Shown piece after piece: positions 11,001 to 25,129 of a stretch of DNA of 64,000 nt. This stretch comes from Certhia americana (taxonomy: Eukaryota > Chordata > Aves > Passeriformes > Certhiidae): the NCBI GenBank assembly GCA_018697195.1, contig CM031879.1, positions 34,982,228 through 35,046,227 of the forward strand, read 5' to 3'. Position numbers and translations under genes: made by a program. The notes under the pieces are model-generated. The model did no database searches and had not been told where the DNA came from. It was given only the letters and a program-made list of their open reading frames with translations. Each line of letters starts with the position of its first letter. Within the stretch, counting starts at the first letter, position 1.

Positions 11001-14000
11001 AATTTTTTAAGTGTTCTGTTACTGTTTCCTTTCTCTGTACCTTCACTTTTTGTCCTTTGCCTCTCAACATTCACGTCAAGTTAGAACCCGTGGAACAGCC
11101 CCAGGGCAAGCCAGCCACAAACACAGATTTCCATAGCTAAAGAAGGCTTCCATTCTTCTCACCATGCTATTCTCACCTTCTGGTCTAATGCCATAGAATT
11201 CAGCAATGAGCAGAGTTCAGAAGGAAAATGGTTTTGAGGCCTTATGTAATTGCTGGGATGAGAAAGAACCGTTGGTATCCATTAAGAGATCAGCTGGGAA
11301 TGTAACCTTGGATTTGGGATGTTTCCTGTTCCGGTTCTTTACAGTCCCTTGCCTTTGGATGTGGGAAAGGGGGGATGCAGAACAACTTGCTGGGGACTCC
11401 CCCATCTCTGGGAGGTCCACGGGAGGTTTCTGTGAAGAGAATTTTAAGTCTACTCCTTCCTTTACAACTGGTCAACAACTCAAAACAAACAAAGCCCAGC
11501 TGTTACCTCTTGAAATATTACGTGTTCTAGAAATACATAGATGAATGCTGACAATGAGATGAAGCTTTGATTGACTATGAATACATTGCCTCTGATTCAC
11601 CTAACTGAAAAAAATATTTATTGAATTTTAAATGCAAGATGCAGAGATTCAATCTGTTACAGAAACAGTGAAAGTCAGAAAGCAATGGCAAATGCCATGT
11701 GTTATAACCTCACCTACAAAATGAGGTTGCAATCCCTTCAAAATGAAGTGTCCTGCTCTGGAAAATTGTATTCAGACAATATGGATCAATTTTGTGATAC
11801 AAAATTGTATCCAGACAAAGCAATTTTATTTTTTGGTATTTCTAGGCATAATTCTTTTTACATAAAGATCACCTGAATTTTCACTAGTTTCATCTACGCT
11901 ACCATGATGTCATGTTCTGAAGGCTTGAAAAGGTCTCTTCCAATTACACCTGACAGGTTTTGGGCAGCTGAGAAAGAGCACTCCAGTCCTGTGGCTCCAG
12001 AGAGCTGCATAGCTCCATCCCTCCAGGCAGGTGTTTCTGCTCTTTCCAGCTGCACTGAAGACAGATGGAATTTGACAGTGTTTCCCTTTCAGTTGCTTCC
12101 TAAGGAAAATTAGCTAGCTTTGTCTTTTGGTTGATGTAGTCACAAATGACAAACAATTGACACCCAAAGGTATTTTTCCACACTAAATCCACAGATCTGA
12201 CAGAAAACACTACTGAAAAAAAAGGAGTAACGAGGAAATAAGTTCCCACTGGCCTGTGAAATCAGAATGTTTTGTAAAAATGACTGCATTTTTAACTGTA
12301 TCATTAATGGCAGATGCAAAGCTAATCATGGTGCTGGCACAAAAGATGAAGTTAACAATAGGGACCCCACAGGGCCTTTCTGCTAGTATTGCTGTGCCAC
12401 AGCTATGTTTGAACTAGACAAGAAAAGAGATTAATTCCAACTGTACAAATGGGGAGTTCAAAAAGCATGGGGACCAAATGAGTGAGTTCTATGAAGTTCT
12501 TCCTACAGCATGTCCAGCTTTTTTTTGAGGATGCTGTGCATTTTTAGTAAGAAGGCCACAAAGGAAAATGTTCCAGAAATGAATTTGCAAACTCAAGGAA
12601 GAAAGGTGTTAGCAATACTTTTATGTCTAAGAAATTCACTACTTGGCATATCTATATTAAATAGTCTCAGCCTATAGTAGTGTAATGTGATGGAAAATAA
12701 ATATTCAGGCTGATGTAAGAGACTGCTAATATAACCTTCCTGCTGACCCTTCCTTTGCCAAGTACCCAGTAACACAATTTCTACTCTCTGCCTTCACAGA
12801 ATAACAAAACTCTTGCAAACTTTCTCTCCTGACATCAAACAGTGGAGAAAGCAAATTTTGCATTCTCTTGAGTTTGGGAGCATGTCATATCTATTTACTG
12901 GTGTCTCATTGTATTTCTTGCTCTTGTTTTAGTTCTCATCAAAGAAAAATAGTAGCTTAGTCTTATTATTCCAAATGTCTATTGATCTAAGGTCCTTAGG
13001 GACAAACCTTGCAAGCATAATGATCTTATAGTTTTGTTTTCTGAGGTCTAAGGCTAGATCTCAGATTTAGAATAACATTCATCTTTCTAAGAGTATTTTA
13101 ATGTGATAATACCTGACTAATACAACTATTAAGAAGAGAACACTCTAAAAATGACCTCCAAGAAAATAAAGCCACTTAAAACTTGCTGGGTTTTTTACAA
13201 TCCAACTCACCAATTTTTTTTTAAGTCCTTAAGTTCAAAACAAGACAAGAGAGTAAAAAAACAGATGGTTATACAGGAACATTACTGTTCCTGTGTATAA
13301 AGGGATTTATGATGCATTTATCCGTGCCTCTGTGGTCATACATAAAAAGATCCAGTCAAAACAGGACTGATAGGTTGCTGCTTATGTTACTTCACATGTT
13401 TCAAAAACTCTACTGAATCTCCTGAAGTCACCGCAGATTTTACAGATCTTCAGCAAAGAAAATGGACCCACCATAGACAGTTACACAGGTTTTTGTCTTT
13501 GTCAGAAATCAAGGGGTTAATAGGCTGCAAAAAAACTCTATTACCAGCTTTCTTCAGATCTAGATATCATTAGTACTTTACTAAATGGATGGTTTCTTGC
13601 TAGATTCCATAAAAATAATTCCTTTAAAAGAGACTTTCTTGCCTGCCCCTTTCACATACTGTGCAATACATACTGGTTATGCAGTAAGATCATTACAAAA
13701 GTAATTTCTTTCTGCAGCATTATAAAAATTTTATTGGATCGATGGCTGCTGAAGTATTGAAAGCAGTCATAAATTTTTATGGCATTAACAGAATTCAGTA
13801 ATTTGTCACTCAAATGGGTCCAAATGAACAAGGTCTGTGAAAATCTATTTGACAGTTGCAAAAGCTATTGAAATAATGCAGGTAATTTGGAAAAAAATAG
13901 TTGGGTAGGTTTGTATCAAACCATAATTTGTACATCAATAAAATCAGAAAATAACTTTCTGCAAAAGACTGACAGACTTGATTTGTGGCTGCCACGTTAC

Positions 14001-15650
14001 CCCATGGCCTGTGAGTCGAGTTCTGGCAAATATGCTTTGCTACTGAATGAAATACTAAAGTCTCTGCTCCCTGGGAAACACAGATGCTCCTTTAACCTTG
14101 CAAAAATTGGAAGTATTGACCATGAAGTAAATTATTTCTCTTTCTCTGGAGAAAAAAAAAATAAGACAGAAAATATCTAACAGTTTTTCCTTCAGTTTGC
14201 TTCATAGGGGTTATTTTGAGCTGCCCATTAACTTCTGAGCCATTTTCATCTTTGTGATTTACCAATCAGCCATGAAACAGTGTAAAACTAGATATCCTTT
14301 ATTTATCTTAAATTTCCTACCTTTGACTCCACAACATTTTCCTTTACACAATTTCGTTCCTTTTTTCCATTTGCTGGTTTTCTTCTGTTTGTTATTGGGT
14401 TTTTTAATAACAAAATCTGATATGACAACAAAAATCGTAGAATAATTTTTTTTAAAGACCCTTCACTAAAAATCTAGTTAAATTATTCAGGTAAAGCTTG
14501 TAGTTTGTTTAGGGTTTTTTTTCCCTCTACCTAAGTAAATACATTTTTTAATAGAAGATAATTATAACATTTCCTTATCTTTTAGAAAGCCACAAATTAT
14601 TTCCTCATTATTTAGTGTAATTTTTATTAAGATTTTGGAAGCAGCCCCATTTTTTAACATGATGATACCTCTTCAGGTCTCTGCTACACTTTAAGCCTTT
14701 TGTTTCACTGACAGGATAGAGACCAAAAGGAAACACGTCTGAACACAAAATGTTTTAGGAGGAGGTTTCATGATACTGTCATTTAACTTCCTGCTGCAGC
14801 AGGGAAACAGCACCAGAGCCCATTTTGTACTATTAGCTCTGTTGGAGCTAGCACAACCAAGAGTCAAACTTATTCCTAAAAATAAAAACAAAACCAGACA
14901 ATATGGCTGTGACTCTCCATCTTAACAAGCCTGAGCTCCACCAGCATCCCAGAGCATCATGTCAAAATCATGCATCACATCACACAAGCTTCTGCATGAG
15001 CTTAGACATTCCTTGATGCTGGTGTGTTATCAATCCTCCTCACCCTTAATATCCACAGAATAGGGGGTTTATCAAAGCACTTTCTCTGTCCTGGTGATCC
15101 TGTCTGCAAAAACCACCCTGGAAGCTGTTGATCCATCATTTTGCTCTGGACCAATGCCCATTCAGCAAAGAACTACCAAGCTCCATAGAATTCACTCTTT
15201 GTGCTCAGAAAGCACAAAGCTTTTCAGCTCATGAGATAAAAGTGAAATGTGCCAACTTTATTTAAGTTGCGCTGTTAATTTTTTTCTACTTTAAAACACG
15301 TGCACACGGGAACTAAATCTGGAAATGTATGCTTCAAAATGTCAGGAAGATAGAAACATGGTCAGCACAAGCTTTGTCAATGTACGCACTGATATACTAC
15401 AAACCAAAGTATGTTCTCTAAATTTATATCTGGTTATCTGAGACCAAACCCCCTGGCTGATCTCAAAAGTTGTTTTGCGCAGAGTAGACTGAAATTATAT
15501 GCTAAATCTTGCACATGAGTTGAATGTGAAATTAGCTGTGAAAGGCAGATAAATTACTTTATTATCTTTTTCTATTTATAGAAACAAAAAACCACAGAAA
15601 GTTTCGTTTGCTTGACTTGCAAAGCAGTTCTGCATGAACTAAAGCTACTC
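8029..15650. other. long non-coding stretch
   Basis: There is no recognisable gene over 7.6 kb. Overlapping open frames of about 100 codons occur on both strands at 9557-10267, a patch richer in GC than its surroundings, and a 112-codon frame lies at 11206-11544. None resembles a known family, and the frames overlap each other on opposite strands. A short A run is present at about 8730-8744. I see no CR1 or LTR piece here. Confidence 0.5.
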
Positions 15651-15730
15651 TGAGGATAATATTAAATAAACAAGTATAGTTAAAGAGAATGAGGATAATA
15701 TTAAATAAACAAGTATAGTTAAAGAGAATG
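15651..15730. repeat. perfect tandem duplication, 39-bp unit, two copies
   Basis: The unit beginning TGAGGATAATATTAAATAAA occupies 15651-15689 and is repeated without mismatch at 15690-15728; the next two bases also continue the pattern. An exact duplication in otherwise old unique sequence points to a recent replication-slippage event or an individual allele. It produces a duplicated peptide in a minus-strand frame, which has no sign of being a gene. Confidence 0.97.
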
Positions 15731-17249
15731 ACCACATTTACATACCCTGGCATAAGAAATAATCTCCAGGAAAAAACAAGGGAAAAGGTTTTGTTTCATC
15801 TATTCAGAAAACCTTTTTCCCTTAAAAGAAATTTTTTTTCTCCTCTTTTTTCAAAAGTCCATTTCTAGTGCTTTTGAAAGGCAACTCAATTATCATGAAT
15901 CAATTTATTTGTTGAAATGATACTTGCATCAGGTTTTGTGTATTTCACTACATCTGGTGGTTTTGAGCAGCAATTTATTAAACTTGTTAAATCCACAGAT
16001 AAAATTAATTTGAAAGTATGAAAAATCAATCTTTTAAAAGTTTTTAAAATCCATTCTAATCTGTATACTGAGTGAAAATATTCCTATAGCTGCATCTGAG
16101 AGGAGCATCTTTAAATCTTTTCAATATATTTCATTACTTTTAATTAATTAGGAAGAAAACCATTTAATGGCAGAACATTAAACTAGTTCTTAATATAATG
16201 CACTGAAGCATATGAAAATAAATATGCTGCACTGAATCTTACATTACATAAGATTCCCCATAAAAAAAGTCATGTCTAGCCTATTTTGAACTTACATTAC
16301 CTTCTGAAACTCAGAGGAATAGCTGAACCAGGTTAAATTAACTCTGCTTGCTCAAATAAAATACAGATAGAGATATAGGAGATATAAATGTTCAGTAATT
16401 AATGAAATACCTTTCTACATTTTCTATTTTTTATGATGCTTTTTTTGAACAAGAGCTAAATTTATTATAAAAATGTAATTTTTTTACATTTTATCATTTA
16501 ACATCAGAAGCTTCAGTAGAGATTGTTCTATTCTTAAGAAAGCAATATAGAGGAACAGCTCTTAGTGAATAGAACTGTAAACAATATTCAGCCATTTAGT
16601 ATCTCTCCTTTATCCTCATTGGAGTTATCTTTAAAAGAACAACAAAAATTTATCTATAGAGCATCAAGAGTTTAACTGAGATTGGGAAACTATTACGTGC
16701 CATAAGACTTACATGTCTATTAATCTCAAGGCTCCTAGAAGTCAAGAGACTTATTAATTCTATTTCCCAGGAATATATTTTGAAGGTGCTTTGTATCTCT
16801 TAAGTATCAGGAGTCAGAGGACAATCACCTTTTTGTGGAAATTTTTTACTCCATTTTGCCACTTATTTCTCTTCTCTATAAGCTCATGTGTTTCTGTGCT
16901 GTGTTTTCATCCTCTTTACATCATCTTCTTTACAGGCATCCTTAACGTGTGAAGTCTTCCTTAGCCAAACACAAGGCTATATTGAAAATAACATGAACTA
17001 ATAATCCTTCAGTGAATATCTAGTACAGAGCAAATGCCTCCATCACTCAAAATATTTTCCCAGTGATTCTCACCACAGACATGGTAACTACCACTTCATC
17101 AGAACATCTTTATTACTCCACTGTTGATCAGTCAGTTACCATCAATATCACAAAAATACACCTTCTAACCATGTAGCTGTAAGTATAATAGAGATAAGCA
17201 AGCAGGTCAGTGAAACACAATGTCACAATATCCTTATAAATAAACTCGG
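15731..17249. other. very AT-rich non-coding sequence
   Basis: The stretch consists of AT-rich unique sequence with many short A/T runs and no gene, RNA or transposon that I recognise. Confidence 0.55.
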
Positions 17250-17896
17250 GAGGTGGATAAGTGGATAATGAGGTGGATTGGGAACCGGCAGATCCCAGAG
17301 GGCCATACTCAGTGTCACGGGATCTGGTTGGAGGCCTGTCTCTAGTGGTGTCCCTCAAGGTTCAATACTGGATCAAGCATTGTTTCACATTTTCATCAAT
17401 GCCTTGGATGAAGGCACAGATACCTCCTCAGAAAGTTCACTGGTGACACAAAGCTAGAATGACTGGCCAGTACCCCAGAGAGTTGTGAGCTCTTCAGAAG
17501 GACCTTCAGGTTGGAGAGATGGACACAGAACTTTCTGAAATTCAACAAAGGCAAATGCAGGGTCCTTCCCCTGGGGAAGAATAACCCCATGCATGAGCAC
17601 TGGCTGGGGGCCAGCCTTCTGGGAAGCAGCTCCAAGGAGAAGGACCTGTGAGTCCAGGCGGGCAACAAGCCACCCATGAGTCAGCAGTGCCCTTGGGAGA
17701 TTGAAGGCCAAGAGTCAAGGACTGCACACTGGAACAGATTGCCCAGCAAGGTTGTGGATGTTCAAGATATTCAGGATATTCAAGAACCATCTGGATCCAA
17801 TCCTGTGCAATGTGCTCTGGGGTGAGCCTGCTTGATCAGGATCAGCTGACTCACTGTGGTCCCTCCCAGCCTTACCCATTCTGTGATTCTGTGAAA
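17250..17896 (+). mobile_element. CR1 LINE fragment with decayed reverse-transcriptase end and 3' UTR
   Basis: The left part reads through the well-known CR1 reverse-transcriptase block. GGTGTCCCTCAAGGTTCAAT gives G-V-P-Q-G-S-I, followed by an L-F-H-I-F-I-N-A-L-D-E-G-T stretch. The catalytic region after it is broken by frame changes and deletions. The right part is CR1 3' UTR ending ATTCTGTGATTCTGTGAA. At about 650 bp it is a 5'-truncated, internally shortened and non-functional copy. The minus-strand frames listed across 17396-17993 are shadows of it. Confidence 0.9.
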
Positions 17897-18564
17897 CTAG
17901 CAGGGATTTAATGTGTGAGAACCAGGATACTGAATACAATGCCATTTCTATGAGAAGAATCAAGATATCAAAACAGTATCTATAAGCCCCCATAATATTT
18001 CTCTAGCAAAAAAGAGATCACATTCATAGATGAATCTCTTCATTCCTCATATTCAAGTATTCAAGGGAACACCAACTACTTTTCAAACATAAATTTAGGA
18101 GCTCAAATTCCTAGCCATTGTCCTGTAAGAGTCAAAGACAAGAAAAAATCCCAAACACCAAATTCTTTTTCTCGCAATTCCCAGCTTTAAAATATGTGAT
18201 ATGTAGCATGCCATTAAGACAACTCAAATGTAATGTAAAACACAGAACTTGTGGCTTACCTGATCCAGACTAACACTTGTTTGTAAGTACAAGATAGTGT
18301 CTCAGAAAAGGATGACCATTGTGCACAGTTTATAATGTGTCTTGAATATTTTTAGTTCTGTTTCAGTTCCAAGTCAAATGATCAAGAAATTGTCATGTGT
18401 ATGATATTTTTCCTTTTCACAGATGACAGCTGCTCAGCATGATCAGCTTTTTTCCAATGCAATGTCTTTGTGGAACAGATTCTTACCCTGACCTCTGCTG
18501 AAAGATGTGTAACAGCTGATGAGGAAGTCCCTGAATCGCTAAGTTTTGAAAAACACATATTTTC
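17897..18564. other. non-coding sequence between two CR1 fragments
   Basis: This is unique sequence with no recognisable gene or repeat. Confidence 0.5.
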
Positions 18565-18680
18565 ATAGAATCATAGAATCACAGAATGGTTTGTATTGGA
18601 AGGAATCTTTAAAGATCCTCTGGATTCAAGCCACCTGCCATGACTGATGGACCCTCCACTAGACCAGGTTGATCAATAAT
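18565..18680 (-). mobile_element. CR1 LINE, 3'-end fragment
   Basis: The left edge reads CATAGAATCATAGAATCACA, which is the reverse complement of the CR1 3' tail. Next comes GAATGGTTTGTATTGGAAGG, then a CACCTGCCATGACTG block and CCACTAGACCAGGTTG. These are CR1 3' UTR signatures in reverse. Only about 115 bp remain. Confidence 0.9.
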
Positions 18681-19244
18681 TGTTGTTTCTTTCAGTGAAA
18701 TAAATTAGACCCACAGGACTCTGATTATAACAGCACTGCCTAGCAGGGTGTCAGCTCTGTAAGGAGGATTTTACTCTTCAGCTCTCCCACCAAGCACAGG
18801 ATCCTCCCCAAGGCAAGATATCTGCAGCAGAGCTGCCTGTGGGCTGCCATCCCTCAGGATGTGCCAGGCACCAGCTAGATAAGAAGTCTTTGGAATGGCA
18901 CAAAACAGTTTCAGAGAGCTCAATATCTACTAAATAATCACAGGCCAGTGCACTAAACACAGCCTATATACCAGCCATTCAAATGCAACAAAATAATTTA
19001 GTGTCTGTTTTAGATAATAAACTTCCCCCTCCACCTACTGCTCACATGCAGATCTGCTTTACTTCCTACAAACTAGTACAGGAAATTCTTCCAACTGCAG
19101 GATGCTTTGAGGACTGAGTGGCTAGATGTAACAAGGCTGTGGTGAAGCACAACAGCTTAGTTAAGAGTGAGGAGATTATGACTGACAAGCAAAAGAAGGA
19201 AGAAAATGGGACACTGCCTGAGAGGAAGGGTTGGGATGAGTGTG

Positions 19245-19263
19245 AAAAAAAAAAAAAAAAAAA
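19245..19263. repeat. poly-A tract
   Basis: This is a run of 19 adenines followed by an A/G-rich stretch. There is no flanking duplication or retrocopy body that would mark it as a retroposon tail. Confidence 0.95.
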
Positions 19264-19644
19264 GTAAAAGGTCAAAGCAAAGAAAGGAAAGAAATGAAAA
19301 TGGAAATAAAGACAATCAGAAAAGAACAGAAAACACAGGGGAGATGGCAGCTGGAGGGGAATGTTTTGTAAATAAAACAAGGTTTAAAACCCTTAATCCT
19401 TGAGAAGTGCCCTACCTCCTATGCTGATTTTCATGCCAGTTGTAACATAGAAAAAAAAATCAGTGATACAAATATTCTGCATAAGTTTGTGTTACATGTG
19501 TAAGTACTTTTTAACACTCTTGGATGTGACATCAGCCCTGAGCTCACACAGGCCCTTGCCACTGCATAACATGCTCTGTAGTCCTGAATTACTGTGAGGA
19601 GAAGCTTGTCTTAACTGCTTACATTTGAATAATACACATATTAT

Positions 19645-19676
19645 ATTATGTCATATACATATATATATACATATAC
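19645..19676. repeat. imperfect AT/CATA microsatellite
   Basis: The run alternates ATATGTCATATACATATATATATACATATAC-type dinucleotides (read in part). It is a short imperfect microsatellite with no associated gene. Confidence 0.85.
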
Positions 19677-22600
19677 AACTGAAGATTTTGCTGTGGCTAT
19701 GGGACTAGTAAAAATCAGAAGCTGAAGGACTGTTTAACATAGGTCCCTGGTTCTACCTGAACATTAACTGAGGCAACATCTCCAGTTTTGTTACTAGCAC
19801 CTTGCCACACATGGGAGCGTCATACTGAGATTGGGTTAATGAATGATTTAATGAAGCTGCTGTAATTATGATGGAAGGAATCAGACTAAATCTATATTTC
19901 TTGAATACCTTGCTTATAGGTAGGTTTGGGTAGGGCAAAGCCCCTTCATGAAGCACTAAGAAAGCGAAGTGCACAGTTGGCCCTTGGTATTAAGCCCCAG
20001 AAGTGTTTTCCAAGTGTGTCTTGTTTACCACTGTCACATTTAAGAATGGAAGACAGTTTTCTCTCAGTTGAGATTACAAGGGTTTAATTTTGCCTTTCTC
20101 AGAAGGAAGACGAAGGCACCACCAGTTTCTAAGACTTATTTTTTTACCCCATGAATGCCACATGATCTACCCTCTATTTTTTTTTTTTTTTTCATGTAAA
20201 ACAGCATATCTCTGGCTTTTAAACTTGTACTTGAAGTCTGAATTTTTCCCAGGCTACTGCCTTGCTGAGGAGGGATGTGAGGAAGGGGTGCTCTGCAGAG
20301 CTTTTGTCCAAACATCTGCTGCATATTTTTCTGTGGCAGAAAGAAATTCAGGGCTTGTGTAGGATGGTTTGTGGTAAATTGTCTTCTTCCAAGTTCCTTG
20401 TATGATGCATTTTCATCATAAGGGGAGGAGAGACACAGGCCAGTACATGAACATGTGGCCAAGACCAATTACTTCAACAAAAAATTTGAGCAGTGTCTGG
20501 CTCAATAGAGGTCACACCTTTGGGACACACTTGAAGCATTTTCATCATAAAACAGCAAAATGTAACTCAGACATCCAGCAGAGCTGATGACACCTGACCT
20601 GCATGAAAACTGTGATTTGCCAACTATTTTTCTGTTCTGGTCTCTGTGACCCTGAGGCAGGTTCAAGCAGAACTCTTCGAGTTCATGAACCATGCAGTCC
20701 CTGGTCCTCAGAGATGCCTTCAAGCCTTTGCAGCAGAAGCTGGAAGCATCAGCAGAGCTTTTGAGTGACTGTCTCAAGTGTGCAGGCAAGACAAATGAAG
20801 GGAGGGAGGGAGGGGAGAGGCCTTGCTGGTCTCAGAAAGCTGCAACCCACAATAAATGTGGCTGTTGGTACAACATACTATTTTCTTTCCCTTTCTTCCC
20901 ATTTTCTCAGTGCCACATATTTCTTCTTGCCTCCCTACTCACATTATTATCAGAGAAAAAATAGGAGCAAATTGGAGGGGAGGCAGAGGAAGGCAGCAAT
21001 AATGCCAGCAAGCTGTAGGAGGTCTGGGAGGAGTCCCACTGAATCCTGTTCCTACAGTTGTCCCTGTTTGTGTAAATGTGAAGGACCATCAGGTCTGCCT
21101 CTTTTTTCTTGGGTTTCTTTTTTCCTGTTCATTTTCAGTTGAAATTTGAATTGGGAATGAACATGAACAAGTTGATCAGGAAATACTTCATAATTACATC
21201 AAAAGCATAAAGCAGAGGAGAGTAAAGAAGAGCATCTTTTATTAATTGATAACCTGAGGCTACCTGACTCCCTGTAAGATAATATGTGAATCAGTCAAAT
21301 AAGCCCCAGTGAGCATAACAGAGAGATTCATTAGCCAGGGAAACAGTCATTATCAAGCTACTGGAAAGTTGTCCTGCCACTGAATCTTGTAATAAAACAT
21401 TTAAATTAATTGAAAAGAAAAAGTAATGCAGAGACCAAGAAGTCAGCCAAATTCCTGAATTGTTAAATGTGCAAACGTGAACATAAAATACATTATTGCT
21501 CCATCTTCCATCTTTCCTTTGTCACTTTATTTTTCCTCTGCCATCTCTGTGATCTTCTTCTCCTCTGTCTCAAACCAGTGTCATGATTACATAGAAACTG
21601 TTTCTTTTCAGAGCCTGCTGGTGGATGTCCTTTGAATGCCAGGGACCCTGTACCCAGCGGGGTTACACCAAAGAGGCTGCACACCCTGCCAGCCAGGCAC
21701 ATGTTGAGGGGCAGGATAAAGAGTGTCATACCATGGAAAAACCACCATACCAACCTTCAGTGGCCATTCTCTACTTTGGCTTAAACTTCCCCATTTCAGA
21801 GTAGCATGTTCTAAGACTGAAAATAAACCAATAGCTTTATTCTTCCCTCAGAAAGATTGCAGGGGTATGTTCAGCCGTAGTTTACCACAAGGCAAAAGGA
21901 TTACAGTACTAAAAAAGAGTAATTTAAATCAATGTGAACAAACCTCAGCAACATTTATTCTTTTATGAGAACATTAACATAACAACAAAAACACTACAAA
22001 TAACTTATATTATAATTAAGACCATTAAGGAAACATGCACAGTATTAAAGCACATCTGTACACTTACACCTACAAGCTGCTGGTTTTCTTATTTCTGTAA
22101 GGAATAATACCTTTTCCCAATCTTTGCATAACACCTGCTGTTACAGCTCGTGCAAGGGCAGCCAGAGGCCCAAATGTTGATGATATCTTTGTCCCTAAGG
22201 GACAGTGGAAGCACACCATTCCAGCTTGCTGCTGGCAGGAGAAAGGACATACCTAGATTTAGATACATATCTTCTTTACAGAACAAAAGCTGTCTCCTTG
22301 CAAAAAGAAAACTTTCTTTTCTAAGCAAATATTGTTTCACTTTCCATCAGGCTACAGTACTGTGGGAAATGTTTCATTAAGACAGACAGTGAATTGTTAC
22401 TCTCCGTCTGTCAACACAAAGAGAGTTATGCAGCCTGATTCCACAGAGGAGAGATGTGAACTAAGCATGGGTAATGCTGATATAGATACTACATATAAAC
22501 TTAAATAATTTGAGAAGGGAATTTAATAAGCAAGGCCAGTGGCCAGCTTGGCTGGCAGACATGTGTGCCCTGAGTGCTGATGGGACAATGATTATTGTGT

Positions 22601-24676
22601 GTAAGTGCAGGGCTTGGAATGAAGCTATGTCACCACTCAGCAAACGTGAGTTGTATTTGCCAGGCATGAAGGCAGTCTTGATGTCTTTGAAATCAGAACA
22701 CGAAACAGATAACAGGAATGAACCTCATCTCAATATGCTGATACTTTGTTCCTTTGCTTTGCTCCGCTACAGCAAAGCAAACTGGAGAAACATTTACAGT
22801 GTAAGTTCACCCCTGTGTGTTAGTGGTCCTGCTCCCCGGATTGTGAAAAGGCAGATCTTGAAAACAAAGAGCAAATAGGTTTTGACAACTGGAGAAATTA
22901 CTTTTATACCCTGGTTTCAACAATGTTAAGAAGAAAATAAAAATTTCATTTGATGTGCAAATTTGGCTGGGAATCAGGAAATATCTGATTTTTTCCACTG
23001 GACAAAAAATATTTGTAATACTTTCTTGATTTATCTGAAAGGGCTGCTCTAATGGATTGTAATCTATTGTTGGGATGTTCTCAACACTGATATTAGGGAA
23101 ATGTGTTCCCTTATCCATTCAGAGAGTAGGAAAAACCTCTTGATTCCAGGAAGCTCCAGGTTGCTAAGGATCAGCAAATTTTGTTTTGCTTTACTATATG
23201 GTTACAGTTTGGTCTTCTTCGTCATTCCCCTAATCAAATACCTTGTGTCCTTGGTACTGCAAAGTGAGAAGTTCAGGTAGGCAATACAAGCACCTCCAGA
23301 TCAGCCACGAAGTGTTATTCGTACCTTCAGCACTTGCAGAACTGAACCCAAAAGTATCAAAGAACTGCTGCAAGAAAAACACACAGCAAACCTGAATTTG
23401 TCTCTGGCTCAGAAACTGAGTGCATATCCTCATAAAAATGTGAAAAACAAGAAGATCTTTCCTGTTGTTCACAGAGACTCAGAACAATGAGGGCTGCAAG
23501 CCCACCCAAAGTAAAATTCCAGTTTCAGAACAGAGCAAGTGCTGGGTCCTGGCAATTACAGGGAAGAAACTAGAAGGAGGAATCTAGAAGGAACCTTAGG
23601 TCCAGAGCCTGGTAAACAGTAGTGTGAGACTGGGCACTACTGGACAGTTAACACCCTCACTGCTAAAAGGCAATATTGACAGTGTTGATTTTATTTGAGT
23701 TCACTTATGTATGTGTATTTTTGCTCATGGACCTGAATTTCTTTTTAGCAGCAATTTCAGGTCTAATTAACTATTATCTCTTAAGCTTTGAAGTTGACAT
23801 AATTTTTGATTCTTGGACTCACTTCTGGATGTACTCATTCAGTGCTTTTTGCTTGAATTGTGAAAAGAATTTAAACCATTATCAGTTTTGACACAGAGAA
23901 AGCAAGCAATCTAATCAAATTCTTTTTCATATTTGTATTAAAATATTAGCACAATTAAAAATTAATTATTGATTAAAAACTAACTATTCTCCAAAATTAT
24001 TGACAGGTTATGTTTACTCATTCTCAGCAGCTTTTTTTTTAAGCAGGAATACAGTGAGAGTCACATTTAACTGTTTTTTCTAGCTTAGGCAGGTCATCGC
24101 AGTACTATTTTAAAAACCCACACATGCTCAGAATTCTACTTCTTTTTTAATTTCTATTTTTTTTTCCTAAGTAGAGCTGTAGTAATTGGATTCCTTCATT
24201 ACTCCTTCTACATTGTTCTAGGTTAAACAAACTAAGGTGATTAAAATGAAATGGAGCAAGTAATTGCTAAAGCATTAGTATCAGCAGAAATGAATTCTTT
24301 GTCTGTACAGTCTATCCCTCCCACCACTGCAAGGAGAGCTGGAAGTCTGCTGTTGTACAGAACAGCTCTGAAATTTGATTCCTGACACAATCACAATTAT
24401 GTTTCAAATACTGGGTGGTTTTGATTTATTCACACTGGACAACAGCCTCCATAAGCATACTAAAGGCCTTTCCAGGAGGGAAATCAGGTGATTTGCAATG
24501 TGTAAAGCACTCTGTCTGAAAGGACTCTAGCACCCTCAAGGTTCTTCTTAATCCTCCCTTTCCTAAAACGTTGAATACTTTCTCCCTAGGATAGTGTTCA
24601 GACTCTTCATATGAAAACCTCACTCAGACCTGGGCAGTGGAGAATCTCTCCTGTTTCTTTATTTCCTACATTTCAG

Positions 24677-24850
24677 GCAGAACATGCCTTCACAAATACT
24701 TGGCCAGAGGTTCATTTATGACAATGTGTAAGAAGCAGCAGCACCCGTGGCCAGAGCAAACACCATCACCCTCCCAGGCTCTCCAGGGTGCTCCAGCTGC
24801 TGTCCCAGCAGTCACAGCCATGAGTCAGTGAAATAAATTTCCAGAGTAGC
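24677..24850 (+). other. weak candidate 3'-terminal exon
   Basis: A clear acceptor, CCTGTTTCTTTATTTCCTACATTTCAG read in two parts, precedes a 51-codon open frame. That frame ends at TGA (24829-24831), immediately followed by AATAAA at 24832-24837. Stop codon and poly(A) signal are therefore almost superposed, leaving a very short 3' UTR, which would be unusual for a real coding exon. The last part of the translation is rich in P, A, Q and S. No family is recognised. It could belong to a non-coding transcript. Confidence 0.15.
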
Positions 24851-25129
24851 AATCTGGGATTAGCACAGATGTTGCAAGTCCTGCCTCTCTCTGTACACAA
24901 ATTGGTTTTGGCACTAATCCTTGTGTCATGTTCTCCTGCTCTGGTCCCAGAGATGGCCAGGAGAAGGATCAGGTCTGCAGACATGAGGATGTTGGGAGAA
25001 GAAAACACAGGAATACTTTGATACAAGGCTTTTCTACTATTTCTTTCTCATTTTCCCACCTCTGTACATCTCCACTGGATACACAGGATATATTCTCTAT
25101 CATTATTTATTGCTGTCTCAGCTATTTCA

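Larger units (their letters stand above)
18681..25129. other. long non-coding stretch with simple repeats
   Basis: No gene is recognisable. Simple tracts include poly-A at about 19245-19263, an AT/CATA-rich patch at about 19645-19676 and poly-T at about 20177-20192. Open frames of up to 125 codons (20765-21142) and 122 codons (22510-22878) overlap opposite-strand frames and match nothing I know. A weak terminal-exon candidate at 24677-24850 is listed separately. Confidence 0.5.
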
